A DNA stretch of 64,000 nt from Butyrivibrio sp. INlla14 (GCF_900102515.1 NZ_FMVS01000025.1:1-64000); one strand, 5' to 3'. Positions 46,286-55,472 are shown, numbered from the stretch's first letter. A program made the numbers and translations. The notes: generated by a model from the sequence alone, not told the origin.

Positions 46286-46314
46286 TTGACATTTATTTAA
46301 CGTATCGGTATAAT
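46286..46314 (+). promoter_or_regulatory. rex promoter, perfect consensus
   Basis: TTGACA (46286-46291), 17 bases, TATAAT (46309-46314): both hexamers and the spacing match the sigma-A consensus exactly. Such a strong promoter is expected to be held in check by a repressor; a Rex-like site overlaps the start point. Confidence 0.9.
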
Positions 46315-46318
46315 TAAT

Positions 46319-46336
46319 TTGAGAATTTATTAACAA
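46319..46336. promoter_or_regulatory. Rex operator (ROP) candidate
   Basis: TTGAGAATTTATTAACAA fits the clostridial Rex pattern TTGTTAANNNNTTAACAA: the right half is perfect and the left half matches 5 of 7. It lies at the expected transcription start of rex, so Rex probably represses its own gene when NADH is low. Confidence 0.75.
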
Positions 46337-46401
46337 TCAAGACTAAACTTATTAACTATATAGCGTTTAGAGTGTTCACAAACGCAGAATTGGAGCAGAT
46401 A

Positions 46402-47037
46402 ATGGCAGATAAAGAGATTTCTCAGGCGGTTATTAGTAGACTTCCGCGCTATTTTAGATATTTGGGGGATCTGAAGGAGAAGGGCGTTGAGAGAATATCC
46501 TCTCAGGAACTGAGTGACATCATGAAGGTAACTGCTTCTCAGATCAGACAGGACTTTAATAATTTTGGTGGCTTTGGACAGCAGGGCTACGGCTATAACG
46601 TTAATTATCTCTATGATGAGATCAGTAAGATACTTGGTATCGACAAGGAACACAGCCTTGTGATAATAGGTGCGGGACACCTTGGCAAGGCTATTGCAGG
46701 ATATACCAATTTTACTAGAAGAGGCTTTGTTTTCAAGGGAGCTTTTGACAAGAATCCTGAACTTTACGGAACCAAGATCCGCGATGTGGAAGTCAGACCA
46801 GTAGAAGAAATGGAAGACTTTGTCAGAAAGAATAATATTGAGATAGCTGTTTTGACTATTCCCAAGGAACAAGCAGTTCCTATGGCACACAAACTAGCTG
46901 AGTGCGGAATAAAGGCTATATGGAACTTTGCTCATGTTGACTTGGAAGTTCCTAACAATATTCAGGTAGAAAATGTACATTTATCTGACAGTTTAATGAA
47001 ATTATCGTATAATATAAATAGGTACGAGAACTCATAA
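46402..47037 (+). CDS. rex: Redox-sensing transcriptional repressor Rex
   Basis: A 211-residue NADH/NAD+ sensing repressor. N-terminal winged helix (about 1-75, ISQAVISRLPRYFRYLGDL; SQIRQDFNNFGGFGQQGYGY) and C-terminal Rossmann domain (about 80-200, IIGAGHLGKAIAGY). High NADH releases it from fermentation genes. I chose ATG 46402, with GGAG 6 bases before it, because it gives the usual family length; a GTG 30 bases upstream is in frame but lacks a site. It is the first gene after the consensus promoter and is followed, 23 bases on, by a coiled-coil protein. Confidence 0.95.
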   Translation: MADKEISQAVISRLPRYFRYLGDLKEKGVERISSQELSDIMKVTASQIRQDFNNFGGFGQQGYGYNVNYLYDEISKILGIDKEHSLVIIGAGHLGKAIAGYTNFTRRGFVFKGAFDKNPELYGTKIRDVEVRPVEEMEDFVRKNNIEIAVLTIPKEQAVPMAHKLAECGIKAIWNFAHVDLEVPNNIQVENVHLSDSLMKLSYNINRYENS

Positions 47038-47060
47038 ACTTACGATAGTGAGAGAATCTG

Positions 47061-47723
47061 ATGGCAAGAGACGATGAAGTTTATATGTCTGCGCTACAAG
47101 GGAAGAGTATCCCTATATTGACGCTGGATAATAAATGGCATCAATTGTTTACGCAGACAGAAATGACACCTGAAATAGAACAGCTTGCAGATGAGCTTAA
47201 CAGCCTGGTTGAGAGGGATGGTAAGCTTAGAAGCCAGACCAAGGACATCAAGAAGCTTAAGAAAAAGCTTCTTGGTGAGATTGTGCCCCTTAGGGATAAG
47301 GCCAACAAGGCTGGCAATTCAGCTGCTATTGAGAAGGAAATTTCTGAGAGAACACGCCTTATCAATGAATGTAATGATAAGCTTGATGGACATCAGGATG
47401 AACTTTTAGACCTTTCCAAGCAGATTTATGATATTGATTATAAGCTTATGGTAGAAACCATGAAGGTCTGCTACGAAAGGCTTCATGACAATACATCGGA
47501 TATCAAGAGCCTTGATGAATGGATATCGAGGGCCAGAATAGAACTTAAGAAGAATGTTATAAGGCTCCAGGAAGCTGAAATGGAGAACTATAATTTATAT
47601 TCTTATATGCATCAGATATTTGGACCAGAAGTAGTAGATATATTTGATATGAAATATGACCCTGACAGAAGACATCCTATCAGGAGACCGCTTTCAGGGG
47701 CAGAAGATGAATATGTAGAATGA
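47061..47723 (+). CDS. Coiled-coil protein of unknown function
   Basis: A 220-residue cytoplasmic protein. The first 35 residues look globular (GKSIPILTLDNKWHQLF), the middle (about 40-175) is a long charged coiled coil (KLRSQTKDIKKLKKKLLGEI; ELLDLSKQIYDIDYKL), and the C-terminus is a short tail ending in acidic residues. I know no function for it. It lies 23 bases after rex with a modest GTGAGAG ribosome site and is followed by a terminator-like hairpin, so it belongs to the rex transcript. Confidence 0.65.
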   Translation: MARDDEVYMSALQGKSIPILTLDNKWHQLFTQTEMTPEIEQLADELNSLVERDGKLRSQTKDIKKLKKKLLGEIVPLRDKANKAGNSAAIEKEISERTRLINECNDKLDGHQDELLDLSKQIYDIDYKLMVETMKVCYERLHDNTSDIKSLDEWISRARIELKKNVIRLQEAEMENYNLYSYMHQIFGPEVVDIFDMKYDPDRRHPIRRPLSGAEDEYVE

Positions 47724-47727
47724 TTAG

Positions 47728-47753
47728 AAAGCTGCCTATTATAGGCAGCTTTT
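47728..47753 (+). terminator. Terminator after the rex pair
   Basis: AAAGCTGCCTA pairs with TAGGCAGCTTT around a very small loop, with TTTTG at the end. The T-run is short, so some read-through into the next genes is likely. Confidence 0.65.
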
Positions 47754-47796
47754 GAAATCTAACCGTTTTCTACTTGATTTCATGTGGAGGGGAAAT

Positions 47797-49362
47797 ATGA
47801 AATACGCTGTAACAAGTCAGGAAATGAAGATATATGATAGGAATACTTCAGAATATTTTGGCCTTCCGAGTCCTGTTTTGATGGAGAGGGCTTCTCTTTT
47901 AGTTGTGCAGCATATTCTGGAATATTTACAGGATAGAGGGTTTGATAGAAGAGCCAGAGCCCTTATCATATGCGGAGTTGGTAATAATGGCGGAGATGGA
48001 GCCTGCATCGCCAGGATATTAAGGCAGAAAGGCATTCTTGTAAATGTTTGTGTTATAGGAGATTACACAAAAGCAAGCGACCTTCTTCTATCTCAGCTCA
48101 AGATATTAGAAAAATATGGTACAACCATTGACACTTTTTCCAATATAAGAGACAACAAAAGCTACGCTGACTGGGATATCATAGTAGATGCAATGTTTGG
48201 TATTGGATTATCAAGAGGCATCGCAGGAGACTTTGCCGATGCAGTAAGATATATCAATACTTGCAAGAATGAGAGACAGTCCGATGTCTGCGTTGTTTCC
48301 GTAGACATTCCCTCTGGAATAAATGCTGATAACGGCAAGGTTTGCCAGGTGGCAGTCAAGGCTGATATGACTATTACCTTTAATCAGGTCAAGCTGGGAC
48401 ATATCATGTATCCTGGCTGCGAATACACAGGGGAATTATTTGTTGAGGATGCAGGGATAACAGAGGACAGTTTTCTTGGCAGAGAGCCGGGAGCTTTCTT
48501 CTTTGACGAAGACATAGACAGTCTTATTCCTCTTAGAAAGGCTGATGCTAATAAGGGAACAAATGGTAAGGTTCTTATCATAGCCGGGTCTAAAGAGATC
48601 AGCGGAGCCTGCATACTAGCGGCTAGTGCCTGCTTGAAAGCTGGTGCAGGAATGGTAAAGATATTTACAGCCGCAGAAAATGCCGAGGCAGTAAAAGCTC
48701 TTTTGCCAGAGGCAATGCTCACAACTTATGAGGATTTTGAACCTGTAGGTGATAAGCTTGAAAAGGATATTGAATGGGCTAACGCAGTTGTTTTAGGGCC
48801 TGGGCTTGGAACAGTCCAAATGGGCTTTGAGGTTACAAGGCTTGTTTTGAAGAACTGCAACAAGAATCTTGTTGTTGATGCAGATGCCCTTAATCTGGTT
48901 GCTGGCAGCAAGGAACTTGCGGACTATCTGGAAAATTTTGCACGAGGTGGCAAAAAACTTATTCTCACACCTCATCTTGGGGAATTCTCCAGACTGATTG
49001 ATAGAGATATTGCAAGCTGTAAGGAACATATACTTGAGTATCCAAGAGAACTTGCTGATAGATTCCACTGTACCGTTATATGCAAGGACGCAAGAACAAT
49101 AGTTGCTGACAGTGGTAGCAAAAAGATTTATATTAATATGAGCGGCAATGATGGCATGGCAACTGCTGGAAGCGGAGATGTGCTTTCTGGAATTATAGGT
49201 GCTTTTATATCTGGTCCTATTTCTTCTTTTGATGCAGCCTGCCTTTGCGTCTATCTTCACGGCCTGTCCGGAGATGTTGCTGCTCAAGATAAGGGAAGAC
49301 ACTCAATGGTGGCTTCTGATATAATTTCCGGAATGGAAATGATTCTAAGACAATATGAGTAA
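47797..49362 (+). CDS. nnr: Bifunctional NAD(P)H-hydrate epimerase/dehydratase
   Basis: A 521-residue repair enzyme for hydrated NADH and NADPH. The N-terminal YjeF domain (about 1-215) epimerises the hydrates; motifs CGVGNNGGDGACIAR and VSVDIPSGINADNG are clear. The C-terminal ribokinase-like domain (about 230-521) dehydrates them with ADP or ATP; LTPHLGEFSRL, and the NDGMATAGSGDVLSGIIGAF signature with its catalytic Asp, are present. I start at ATG 47797, with GGAGGGG 4-5 bases before it. Its place next to rex and alr is common in Firmicutes, and repair of NADH fits with the neighbouring NADH sensor. Confidence 0.95.
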   Translation: MKYAVTSQEMKIYDRNTSEYFGLPSPVLMERASLLVVQHILEYLQDRGFDRRARALIICGVGNNGGDGACIARILRQKGILVNVCVIGDYTKASDLLLSQLKILEKYGTTIDTFSNIRDNKSYADWDIIVDAMFGIGLSRGIAGDFADAVRYINTCKNERQSDVCVVSVDIPSGINADNGKVCQVAVKADMTITFNQVKLGHIMYPGCEYTGELFVEDAGITEDSFLGREPGAFFFDEDIDSLIPLRKADANKGTNGKVLIIAGSKEISGACILAASACLKAGAGMVKIFTAAENAEAVKALLPEAMLTTYEDFEPVGDKLEKDIEWANAVVLGPGLGTVQMGFEVTRLVLKNCNKNLVVDADALNLVAGSKELADYLENFARGGKKLILTPHLGEFSRLIDRDIASCKEHILEYPRELADRFHCTVICKDARTIVADSGSKKIYINMSGNDGMATAGSGDVLSGIIGAFISGPISSFDAACLCVYLHGLSGDVAAQDKGRHSMVASDIISGMEMILRQYE

Positions 49363-49418
49363 ATACCTGTGGCCATTGAATTTAAGGCCTGCAGATGATT
49401 TTTATGGATGGAAGATTG

Positions 49419-50576
49419 ATGTTTGAAGAGTATTCACGTGTATATGCAAAAATAGATTTAGATGCCATTAGGTATAACCTTGAGTCTATGCGAAAGAACA
49501 TTCCTGATGGAACAAAGATAATGGCTGTAATTAAGACAGATGCCTATGGACATGGCGCTGTACCTATTGCCCAAATGCTAGAAGATGTAGATTACATCTG
49601 GGGCTATGCAACAGCTACTGCCGAGGAAGCCTTTGAACTTAGAGATAATGGGGTGAAGAAGCCTATACTGATTCTGGGCTATACATTCCCATACGCCTAT
49701 GAGAGGATGCTCTCAGAGAATATCAGACCTACTGTATTTAGGCTCGATATGGCAAAAGAACTGTCTGATTGCGGCGAAAAGCTTTTTGAAATGGGAATGA
49801 TATCGGAAGTTCCTGCTGTGCACATAGCTGTAGATACAGGAATGAGCAGGATTGGTATCACACCTGATGATGAGGGAACAGAGTTTATCAAAGAGGTCAT
49901 GAAGCTTAAGGGTATTTCTATTGAGGGCATCTTTACTCATTTTGCCAGAGCAGATGAGAAGGACCTTTCTAATGCCAAGGAAAGAGAAAAGGTGTTTGCT
50001 GATTTTGTAAAAAATACAGAGGATAAGACCGGCATCAAATTCCTTTTGAAGCACTGTGCTAATTCAGCAAGTATTATTTCTGTACCTGAGTCATCAATGG
50101 ATATGGTACGAGCTGGTGTTACAATGTATGGAATGTGGCCTTCTGACGAGGTGCCCAGAGATATTATAGATCTTAAGCCCACAATGGAACTTATAAGCCA
50201 TATAGTAATGGTCAAGGAAGTTCCTGCAAATACTCCTGTCAGCTACGGCGGAACCTTTGTGACAGAAAAGCCTACAAGAATAGCAACTATACCTGTAGGT
50301 TATGGAGATGGTTATCCAAGAAGCCTTTCAAATAAAGGCTTTGTTCTAATCAGAGGTAAACGCGCATGCATCCTTGGAAGAGTATGCATGGACCAGTTTA
50401 TGGTTGATGTAACAGATATACCTGATGCATCTGAGGGCGATGAAGTGGTTCTTATCGGCAGAGATAAAAGCTCAGGAGATGAGATCACAGCTGAGTTTTT
50501 AGGAGATTTAAGCGGCAGATTTAATTATGAGCTTACCTGCGATATCAGTAAGAGAGTGCCAAGGGTTTTTAGCTAA
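49419..50576 (+). CDS. alr: Alanine racemase
   Basis: A 385-residue PLP racemase making D-alanine for peptidoglycan. The PLP motif is AVIKTDAYGHG, the second catalytic Tyr lies in PVSYGGTF, and the family pattern IPVGYGDGYPR and GRVCMDQFMVDVTD follow. I chose ATG 49419 because it puts the PLP lysine at position 39, the same number as in Geobacillus Alr, and GGAAG lies just before it; ATG 49395 in the same frame is an alternative. It probably shares a transcript with nnr (56-base gap) and overlaps the convergent J-domain gene by 8 bases at the 3' end. Confidence 0.93.
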   Translation: MFEEYSRVYAKIDLDAIRYNLESMRKNIPDGTKIMAVIKTDAYGHGAVPIAQMLEDVDYIWGYATATAEEAFELRDNGVKKPILILGYTFPYAYERMLSENIRPTVFRLDMAKELSDCGEKLFEMGMISEVPAVHIAVDTGMSRIGITPDDEGTEFIKEVMKLKGISIEGIFTHFARADEKDLSNAKEREKVFADFVKNTEDKTGIKFLLKHCANSASIISVPESSMDMVRAGVTMYGMWPSDEVPRDIIDLKPTMELISHIVMVKEVPANTPVSYGGTFVTEKPTRIATIPVGYGDGYPRSLSNKGFVLIRGKRACILGRVCMDQFMVDVTDIPDASEGDEVVLIGRDKSSGDEITAEFLGDLSGRFNYELTCDISKRVPRVFS

Positions 50577-51648
50577 ATCTCTTTTTTGCCTGGGCATATT
50601 GGGTGTTGATCTCAGCAATTGCTGCGGTATCTCCGTCCATATTGTCCGGGTGGTAGAGCTTTACCAGAGACTTGTATTTTCTGTCTGCACTTTCTCTTGA
50701 AGTGCAGCCTGCAAAAAAGTCAAATGAGGACAGGCGATCTGTGTCGTTACTGCTTTCTGATTCATCGCCATTCTCATCGTCATCGTAGTTTTCATCATCT
50801 TCGTAGTATTCATCTATATCTTCATATTCATCATTTTCATACTGATCACGATAGGGAAATCTTTTTCGTCTTTTGTATCTTTTATCCTCTATAGCATCCT
50901 GATCATCGTAGTCACTATCATAGTCATCCTCATAATAATCGTCATAGTCATCTTCACTGTCATCTTCGTAGTCTTCTTCATAGTAGTTATCATCGTCTTC
51001 GTAGAATTCATCTACTTTATTTCTGACAGGGACAGCTTCAAGATCATCATCCTCAAATTGTCCATGGTGTTTTCGTAACCATTTTTCATAGTTTTTTTCG
51101 TAATGTCTTTTACCTTTTTCTGGGAATACTGCAAAAAATCTGTCCTGAAACTGGGCCAAAAAGGACTTATGAAATATGGCTCTTAGAACATAAATGATAA
51201 TATCAAAGGCTGCAGCATAGAAGAGGAGTTGCCCAAAGGACAAAACTACGCTGATTGACAATAAAACAAAGACAACAGGAAGAAACATGATAAGGGAGAG
51301 AATAATAAGAAGAATAAATGTGATATTCCCTCTATAAGGATAAATGTTTAGTGTCCACCATATTTTCATGTCGCTTATGAGCTTGGCTGAAATCTGCATG
51401 TCTTTTGATAGATATGAGTTGTATTTAGAAAGAGGCTCAATATCCGGTATTCCAGCAAAATAAAGGTAAATATCTGCGACAAATAAAAGTGAAAAAAGAA
51501 TGCTGGTGGCGGGTAAGAAGCAGAAAAACAGCTTAAGAAGGGAGAGTACTCCCTTAAGAAACCAGGTAAGCATAGAAAAAAATGCTTTTAAAATATGTAA
51601 AATGAAGGACAAAATCGCATTTAGAATTGTTGATATTAATGAAATCAT
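50569..51648 (-). CDS. Membrane protein with acidic linker and C-terminal J-domain
   Basis: A 359-residue protein. Its N-terminal half has about four hydrophobic segments (about 1-65 and 108-165). A strongly acidic Asp/Glu/Tyr-rich linker follows (about 205-300, with runs like YEDDDNYYEEDYEDD), then a C-terminal J-domain-like segment (about 305-359) with the HPD motif in LVKLYHPDNMDGD, which stimulates DnaK. The J-domain sits at the C-terminus instead of the N-terminus. So it may bring DnaK to the membrane. GGGGAG precedes the ATG. The linker's low complexity is unusual. Confidence 0.75.
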   Translation of the reverse strand: MISLISTILNAILSFILHILKAFFSMLTWFLKGVLSLLKLFFCFLPATSILFSLLFVADIYLYFAGIPDIEPLSKYNSYLSKDMQISAKLISDMKIWWTLNIYPYRGNITFILLIILSLIMFLPVVFVLLSISVVLSFGQLLFYAAAFDIIIYVLRAIFHKSFLAQFQDRFFAVFPEKGKRHYEKNYEKWLRKHHGQFEDDDLEAVPVRNKVDEFYEDDDNYYEEDYEDDSEDDYDDYYEDDYDSDYDDQDAIEDKRYKRRKRFPYRDQYENDEYEDIDEYYEDDENYDDDENGDESESSNDTDRLSSFDFFAGCTSRESADRKYKSLVKLYHPDNMDGDTAAIAEINTQYAQAKKRFS

Positions 51649-51688
51649 TTATTACTCCCCAAACTTATTTCCACTTGGATATTTTACT

Positions 51689-53251
51689 ATGAAAGGAACG
51701 TCAAATAAAGAATTATTGCTTGAAATGACTAAAAATGGTAATGTTATGAAGGTTAAATTAAACAAAAGACGAAGGAGAACAGTGTTGAAGCTTTTACATG
51801 CGATTAAGGAAAAGTGCCCTTGGATATCTTATGTCCTGAGTGTGGTTCCATTTATTGTGGGCTGCATAGGCTATGCGAAAGAGGGACTTTCTTTTTGGGA
51901 AACAGTATATGCTGCACTGGCTGTATATTTTGTAAATCCTGTCAATGATATGACTAATGGCTATATTCTTTTTGCAGAGATCACATCTGTACTTGTTGTA
52001 GCCAGTATTATCTTAAGCGTACTCAGATATGCCTACGCCAAGATGGGACATTTCTTTATCAGGCTTAGTAAGGATGCAACTGTTGTTTATACAGACAATG
52101 AGATGGGACAGGCTGTTGGCGAGACAGTAAGGCACGGATATGTTATGTACACTGATCCCGATGATGATGAGAATAAGATAAGCAAGCTAAAGGCAGAGAA
52201 GGTTAGAAATCATATTGTAATGTTCACAGATGATATGGACAATGTGAGCTTCATTTCAAAAAATGAAAAGAAACTTCAGGGAGATAATATTTATCTGATG
52301 CTCAGAGATGTGGATCCTACACTTTTGGATGCTGTAGATGAGAGTAAGATGAATCTTCATTTCTTCAATGTCTATGATGTTTTAGCCAGGGATTATTGGA
52401 AAAAATATAACCTATATGACAGAAGAAAAGGTAAGATCAAGATAGCTATAATAGGTTTTGATCAGGTTGGAAATGCTATCTTTAAATATGGCTATCTTAA
52501 TAATATCTTTAGTCTGGTTCAGTCTGTTGAATATCATATCTGGGGCGCATCTCCTGCTGAGGTGGCTTTTCTTAATACTCTTCATACTATGAATGATGAC
52601 AAGATAGTTGTTCATGACAGAGGCTGGGAAGAGGACATAGAGGACCTGGCTCAGATGGACAGGGTTATCTATACATTTCTTGATGGAACTATTGAGCTTA
52701 TTCAGTTTGTACTTTATGTTAATCCGCTTGCAGAGATTCACTGCTATTCAGATACTCCGGCGGGACTTGCTAAGCTTTATCTTTCTGATAAGATCGTTGC
52801 TTTTGGAGATATGAAGGAAATATTGACAGAAGAAAGCATTGAAAACGAGAGACTTTACAGGCAGGGTAAGCTCTTTAACTATGATTACAGCCTTAGATAT
52901 TCAAATAGTCAGCCTGCGCAGGATTTTGAAGAAGCTGCAGAAAAAGAGTGGAAGAAGCTCAATGGTTTCTTTAAGAGCTCAAATGTAGCAAGGGCTGACC
53001 ACTACTGGATAGAGCAACGGCTTAAGGCTGACGGCGAGTTTGACGAGGACTCTGAGGATGCCTGGAGAATTGAACATATCAGATGGAGCAGATTCTATTA
53101 TGTTAATCATTGGTCCTATGCCAAGGAAAGAGATAATGCCAGGAGGAAGCATCATCTTCTGGTTCCTTATGAGGAACTTGAATACTCTGAAAAAGCCAAG
53201 GATGGAATATATAGCGATGTGTTAAGAGCAGAGATAGATAAGCTTGTATAA
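51689..53251 (+). CDS. Membrane protein with TrkA-N-like and RyR-like domains
   Basis: About 520 residues. Two membrane helices close to the N-terminus (around CPWISYVLSVVPFIVGCIGY and the ITSVLVVASIILSVL segment) precede a large cytoplasmic part. This contains a Rossmann-like segment with IKIAIIGFDQVGNAIF (about 250-265), like the TrkA-N/RCK ligand-binding domains of potassium channels, and near the C-terminus a RyR-like segment (about 459-511, WSYAKERDNARRKHHLLVPY) with the typical LVPYxEL. The pair of domains suggests a ligand-gated ion channel or transporter. The start is unsure: the frame is open from 51500, and ATGs at 51689, 51725 and 51746 all lack a good ribosome site. Confidence 0.65.
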   Translation: MKGTSNKELLLEMTKNGNVMKVKLNKRRRRTVLKLLHAIKEKCPWISYVLSVVPFIVGCIGYAKEGLSFWETVYAALAVYFVNPVNDMTNGYILFAEITSVLVVASIILSVLRYAYAKMGHFFIRLSKDATVVYTDNEMGQAVGETVRHGYVMYTDPDDDENKISKLKAEKVRNHIVMFTDDMDNVSFISKNEKKLQGDNIYLMLRDVDPTLLDAVDESKMNLHFFNVYDVLARDYWKKYNLYDRRKGKIKIAIIGFDQVGNAIFKYGYLNNIFSLVQSVEYHIWGASPAEVAFLNTLHTMNDDKIVVHDRGWEEDIEDLAQMDRVIYTFLDGTIELIQFVLYVNPLAEIHCYSDTPAGLAKLYLSDKIVAFGDMKEILTEESIENERLYRQGKLFNYDYSLRYSNSQPAQDFEEAAEKEWKKLNGFFKSSNVARADHYWIEQRLKADGEFDEDSEDAWRIEHIRWSRFYYVNHWSYAKERDNARRKHHLLVPYEELEYSEKAKDGIYSDVLRAEIDKLV

Positions 53252-53290
53252 CACTATACTGGTAGCAAATTGCAAAATGTGATATAGTGT
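53251..53290. repeat. Inverted repeat before the CNNM/CorC gene
   Basis: ACACTATA (53251-53258) and TATAGTGT (53283-53290) are perfect reverse complements 24 bases apart, 43 bases before the next start. They overlap the stop of the previous gene. Possibly an operator; its A/T-rich stem and lack of T-run speak against a terminator. Confidence 0.4.
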
Positions 53291-53332
53291 AAGTTGACAT
53301 TTTATGTACATATTAAACGAGGAGGATCTATT

Positions 53333-54697
53333 ATGGACGAAGGCTTGCCTTCTGTCAGTATTTTTGCGTTAGTATTAGTTCTTTTGATGGATATTCTTGT
53401 ACACGGTTTTGGGGTTGCCCTGGGGCATGTAAGAGAAGATGAAATTGAGAAGAGAGCTCTTGAGAGTAAAGATTCTATCAGCGATAAGATTCTTAAGGCG
53501 CTTCAGAGAGATTCTGATTATATCAAGGACATTCAGTATTTTAACATAGTTGTTAATATGATACTTGGTGGCCTTGTCACAATTGATATAGGAGGAGCAA
53601 TAGCTCTTTTTATAGGAGCAGATAGAGATGCTGCATTGGTGCGCTTTGGCATTTATTTTGCAACGGGACTTGTCATCAGCCTTATCATTATGGCTTTTGG
53701 TGTGCTTGTTCCTAGAAAGCTTGCTTCTCGTTTCCCTGAGAAATGGGTGTATGCCTGTTATTATCCTGTGAGCTTTGTTTTATCGATATGCGCTCCCTTT
53801 GTTATGATTTCAAATGGTATTGCATCTGGCCTTTTATATCTGTTTGGAGTCAGGGGCGATACAGATGAATCTGATGTAACTGAGGAAGAAATCAAGTCGA
53901 TGGTCTCTGAAGGTCAGGAACAGGGCGTTTTGCAGGAAACTGAGGCAGATATGATCACGAATATCTTCGAGTTTTCTGACAAGGAAGCAAGAGATATCAT
54001 GACCAACAGAAAGGCTATGGTTGCTATTGATGCCAATATGAGCCTTAAAGATGCTGTTAATTTCATGATGGATACTAATAACAGCAGATTTCCTGTTTAT
54101 CTTGATGATATTGATCATATCATAGGCATTATGCATATCCGTGATGCCATGAAAAAGCTCTCTGAGGAAACTGATGAAGAGCTCCCTATCAGAAAGATCA
54201 AGGGCCTTTTGAGACAGCCCAAGTTCGTTCCAGAGACAAGAAATATAGATTCTCTTTTCCATAGTATGCAGTCCAGTAAGACTCAGATGGTCATTATCAT
54301 TGATGAGTATGGACAGACTGCAGGACTTATTTCCATGGAAGATATTCTGGAGGAAATCGTTGGAAACATCATGGATGAGTATGACGAGGATGAGAACTTT
54401 GTCAAACCTACCAAGAATTCCGGCGAATATATTATTGAGGGGAAAACACCTCTTGAAGTTCTCGAGAAGCGATTTAAAATATCCTTTGGCGAGAGTGAAT
54501 TTGAAACACTAAATGGTTATATGATCTCCAAGCTTGACAGAATACCGGAGTCAGATGAAGAGTTTAGTGTTACAGTTGATGGCTATAGTTTCAAGATCCT
54601 TTCTGTGGACAAGCATATGATCCAGTCAGTCCTTGGCACAAAATTGCCAGAAGAGGAAGCTGCGCAGGAAGAGGAAGAATTAGAAATAGCAAAATAA
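53333..54697 (+). CDS. CNNM/CorC-family transporter (DUF21, CBS pair, CorC_HlyC)
   Basis: A 454-residue membrane protein of the HlyC/CorC (CNNM) family, linked to magnesium or cobalt movement. Order: DUF21 helices (about 8-180), a CBS pair (about 215-345; IMTNRKAMVAIDANMSLKDA and MEDILEEIVGNIMDEYDED) and a C-terminal CorC_HlyC domain (about 360-435). I start at ATG 53333 because AGGAGG lies 7 bases before it. It is 37 bases upstream of yebC. The family name hemolysin is historic and does not mean a toxin. Confidence 0.9.
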   Translation: MDEGLPSVSIFALVLVLLMDILVHGFGVALGHVREDEIEKRALESKDSISDKILKALQRDSDYIKDIQYFNIVVNMILGGLVTIDIGGAIALFIGADRDAALVRFGIYFATGLVISLIIMAFGVLVPRKLASRFPEKWVYACYYPVSFVLSICAPFVMISNGIASGLLYLFGVRGDTDESDVTEEEIKSMVSEGQEQGVLQETEADMITNIFEFSDKEARDIMTNRKAMVAIDANMSLKDAVNFMMDTNNSRFPVYLDDIDHIIGIMHIRDAMKKLSEETDEELPIRKIKGLLRQPKFVPETRNIDSLFHSMQSSKTQMVIIIDEYGQTAGLISMEDILEEIVGNIMDEYDEDENFVKPTKNSGEYIIEGKTPLEVLEKRFKISFGESEFETLNGYMISKLDRIPESDEEFSVTVDGYSFKILSVDKHMIQSVLGTKLPEEEAAQEEEELEIAK

Positions 54698-54734
54698 GAT
54701 ATTTTTATTTATTTTTAAAAGGAAGGAAGTTTTT

Positions 54735-55472
54735 ATGTCAGGACATTCAAAATTTGCCAACATCAAGCACAAAAAAGAAAAGAATGATGCTGCAAAGGGA
54801 AAGATTTTCACAATCATTGGTAAGGAAATTGCAGTAGCTGTTAAGGAAGGCGGCCCTAATCCAGCCAACAACTTTAAGCTTGCTACAGTTATTGCCAAGG
54901 CTAAGGCTAACAACATGCCTAACGATACTATCGAGCGTGGTATCAAGAAGGCCTCTGGTGCAGACGGAGCAGTTGATTACAAGAGTATTACCTACGAAGG
55001 ATATGGCCCAGGTGGTACAGCTATTATCGTAGAAACTCTTACAGATAACCAGAACAGAACAGCAGCTAATGTAAAGAGTGCTTTCACAAAGGGAAATGGT
55101 AATGTTGGAACTCCTGGTTGCGTATCATACATGTTTGATAACAAGGGTCAGATTCTTATCGACAAGGAAGAGTGCAAGATGTCTTCTGATGATCTTATGA
55201 TGCTCGTTCTTGATGCAGGAGCTGATGATTTCAATGAGGAAGATGACAGCTATGAGATTCTTACTACTCCAGATAACTTCCAGGCTGTAGTAGAGGCCCT
55301 TGCTGAAGCTAAGGTTGAGACAGCTTCTGCTGAAGTTACTATGATTCCTCAGAATTATGTTTCAGTTACTGATCCTGAAACTGTTAAGTATCTTACAAGG
55401 ATTCTTGATCTTCTTGACGAGGATGATGATGTTCAGGCTGTATACCATAACTGGGATGAGCCAGAAGAGTAA
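54735..55472 (+). CDS. yebC: YebC/PmpR family protein
   Basis: A 245-residue cytoplasmic protein of the YebC/TACO1 family. The N-terminal signature (MSGHSKFANIKHKKEKNDAA) and NMPNDTIERGIKKASG are typical; DWRDE-like end is replaced by DDDDVQAVYHNW, as usual for the family C-terminus. Members were described as transcription regulators, and more recently as ribosome-associated factors that ease translation stalls. Which applies here cannot be told. AAAGGAAGGAAG precedes the ATG. Confidence 0.95.
   Translation: MSGHSKFANIKHKKEKNDAAKGKIFTIIGKEIAVAVKEGGPNPANNFKLATVIAKAKANNMPNDTIERGIKKASGADGAVDYKSITYEGYGPGGTAIIVETLTDNQNRTAANVKSAFTKGNGNVGTPGCVSYMFDNKGQILIDKEECKMSSDDLMMLVLDAGADDFNEEDDSYEILTTPDNFQAVVEALAEAKVETASAEVTMIPQNYVSVTDPETVKYLTRILDLLDEDDDVQAVYHNWDEPEE

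Noticed and set aside
53294-53299. TTGACA resembling a -35 element before the CNNM/CorC gene
   Set aside because: At 16-18 bases downstream lies the ribosome site (GAGGAGG), with no -10 hexamer.
53333-54697. Hemolysin toxin
   Set aside because: The DUF21-CBS-CorC_HlyC order is that of an ion transporter; the hemolysin name is historic.
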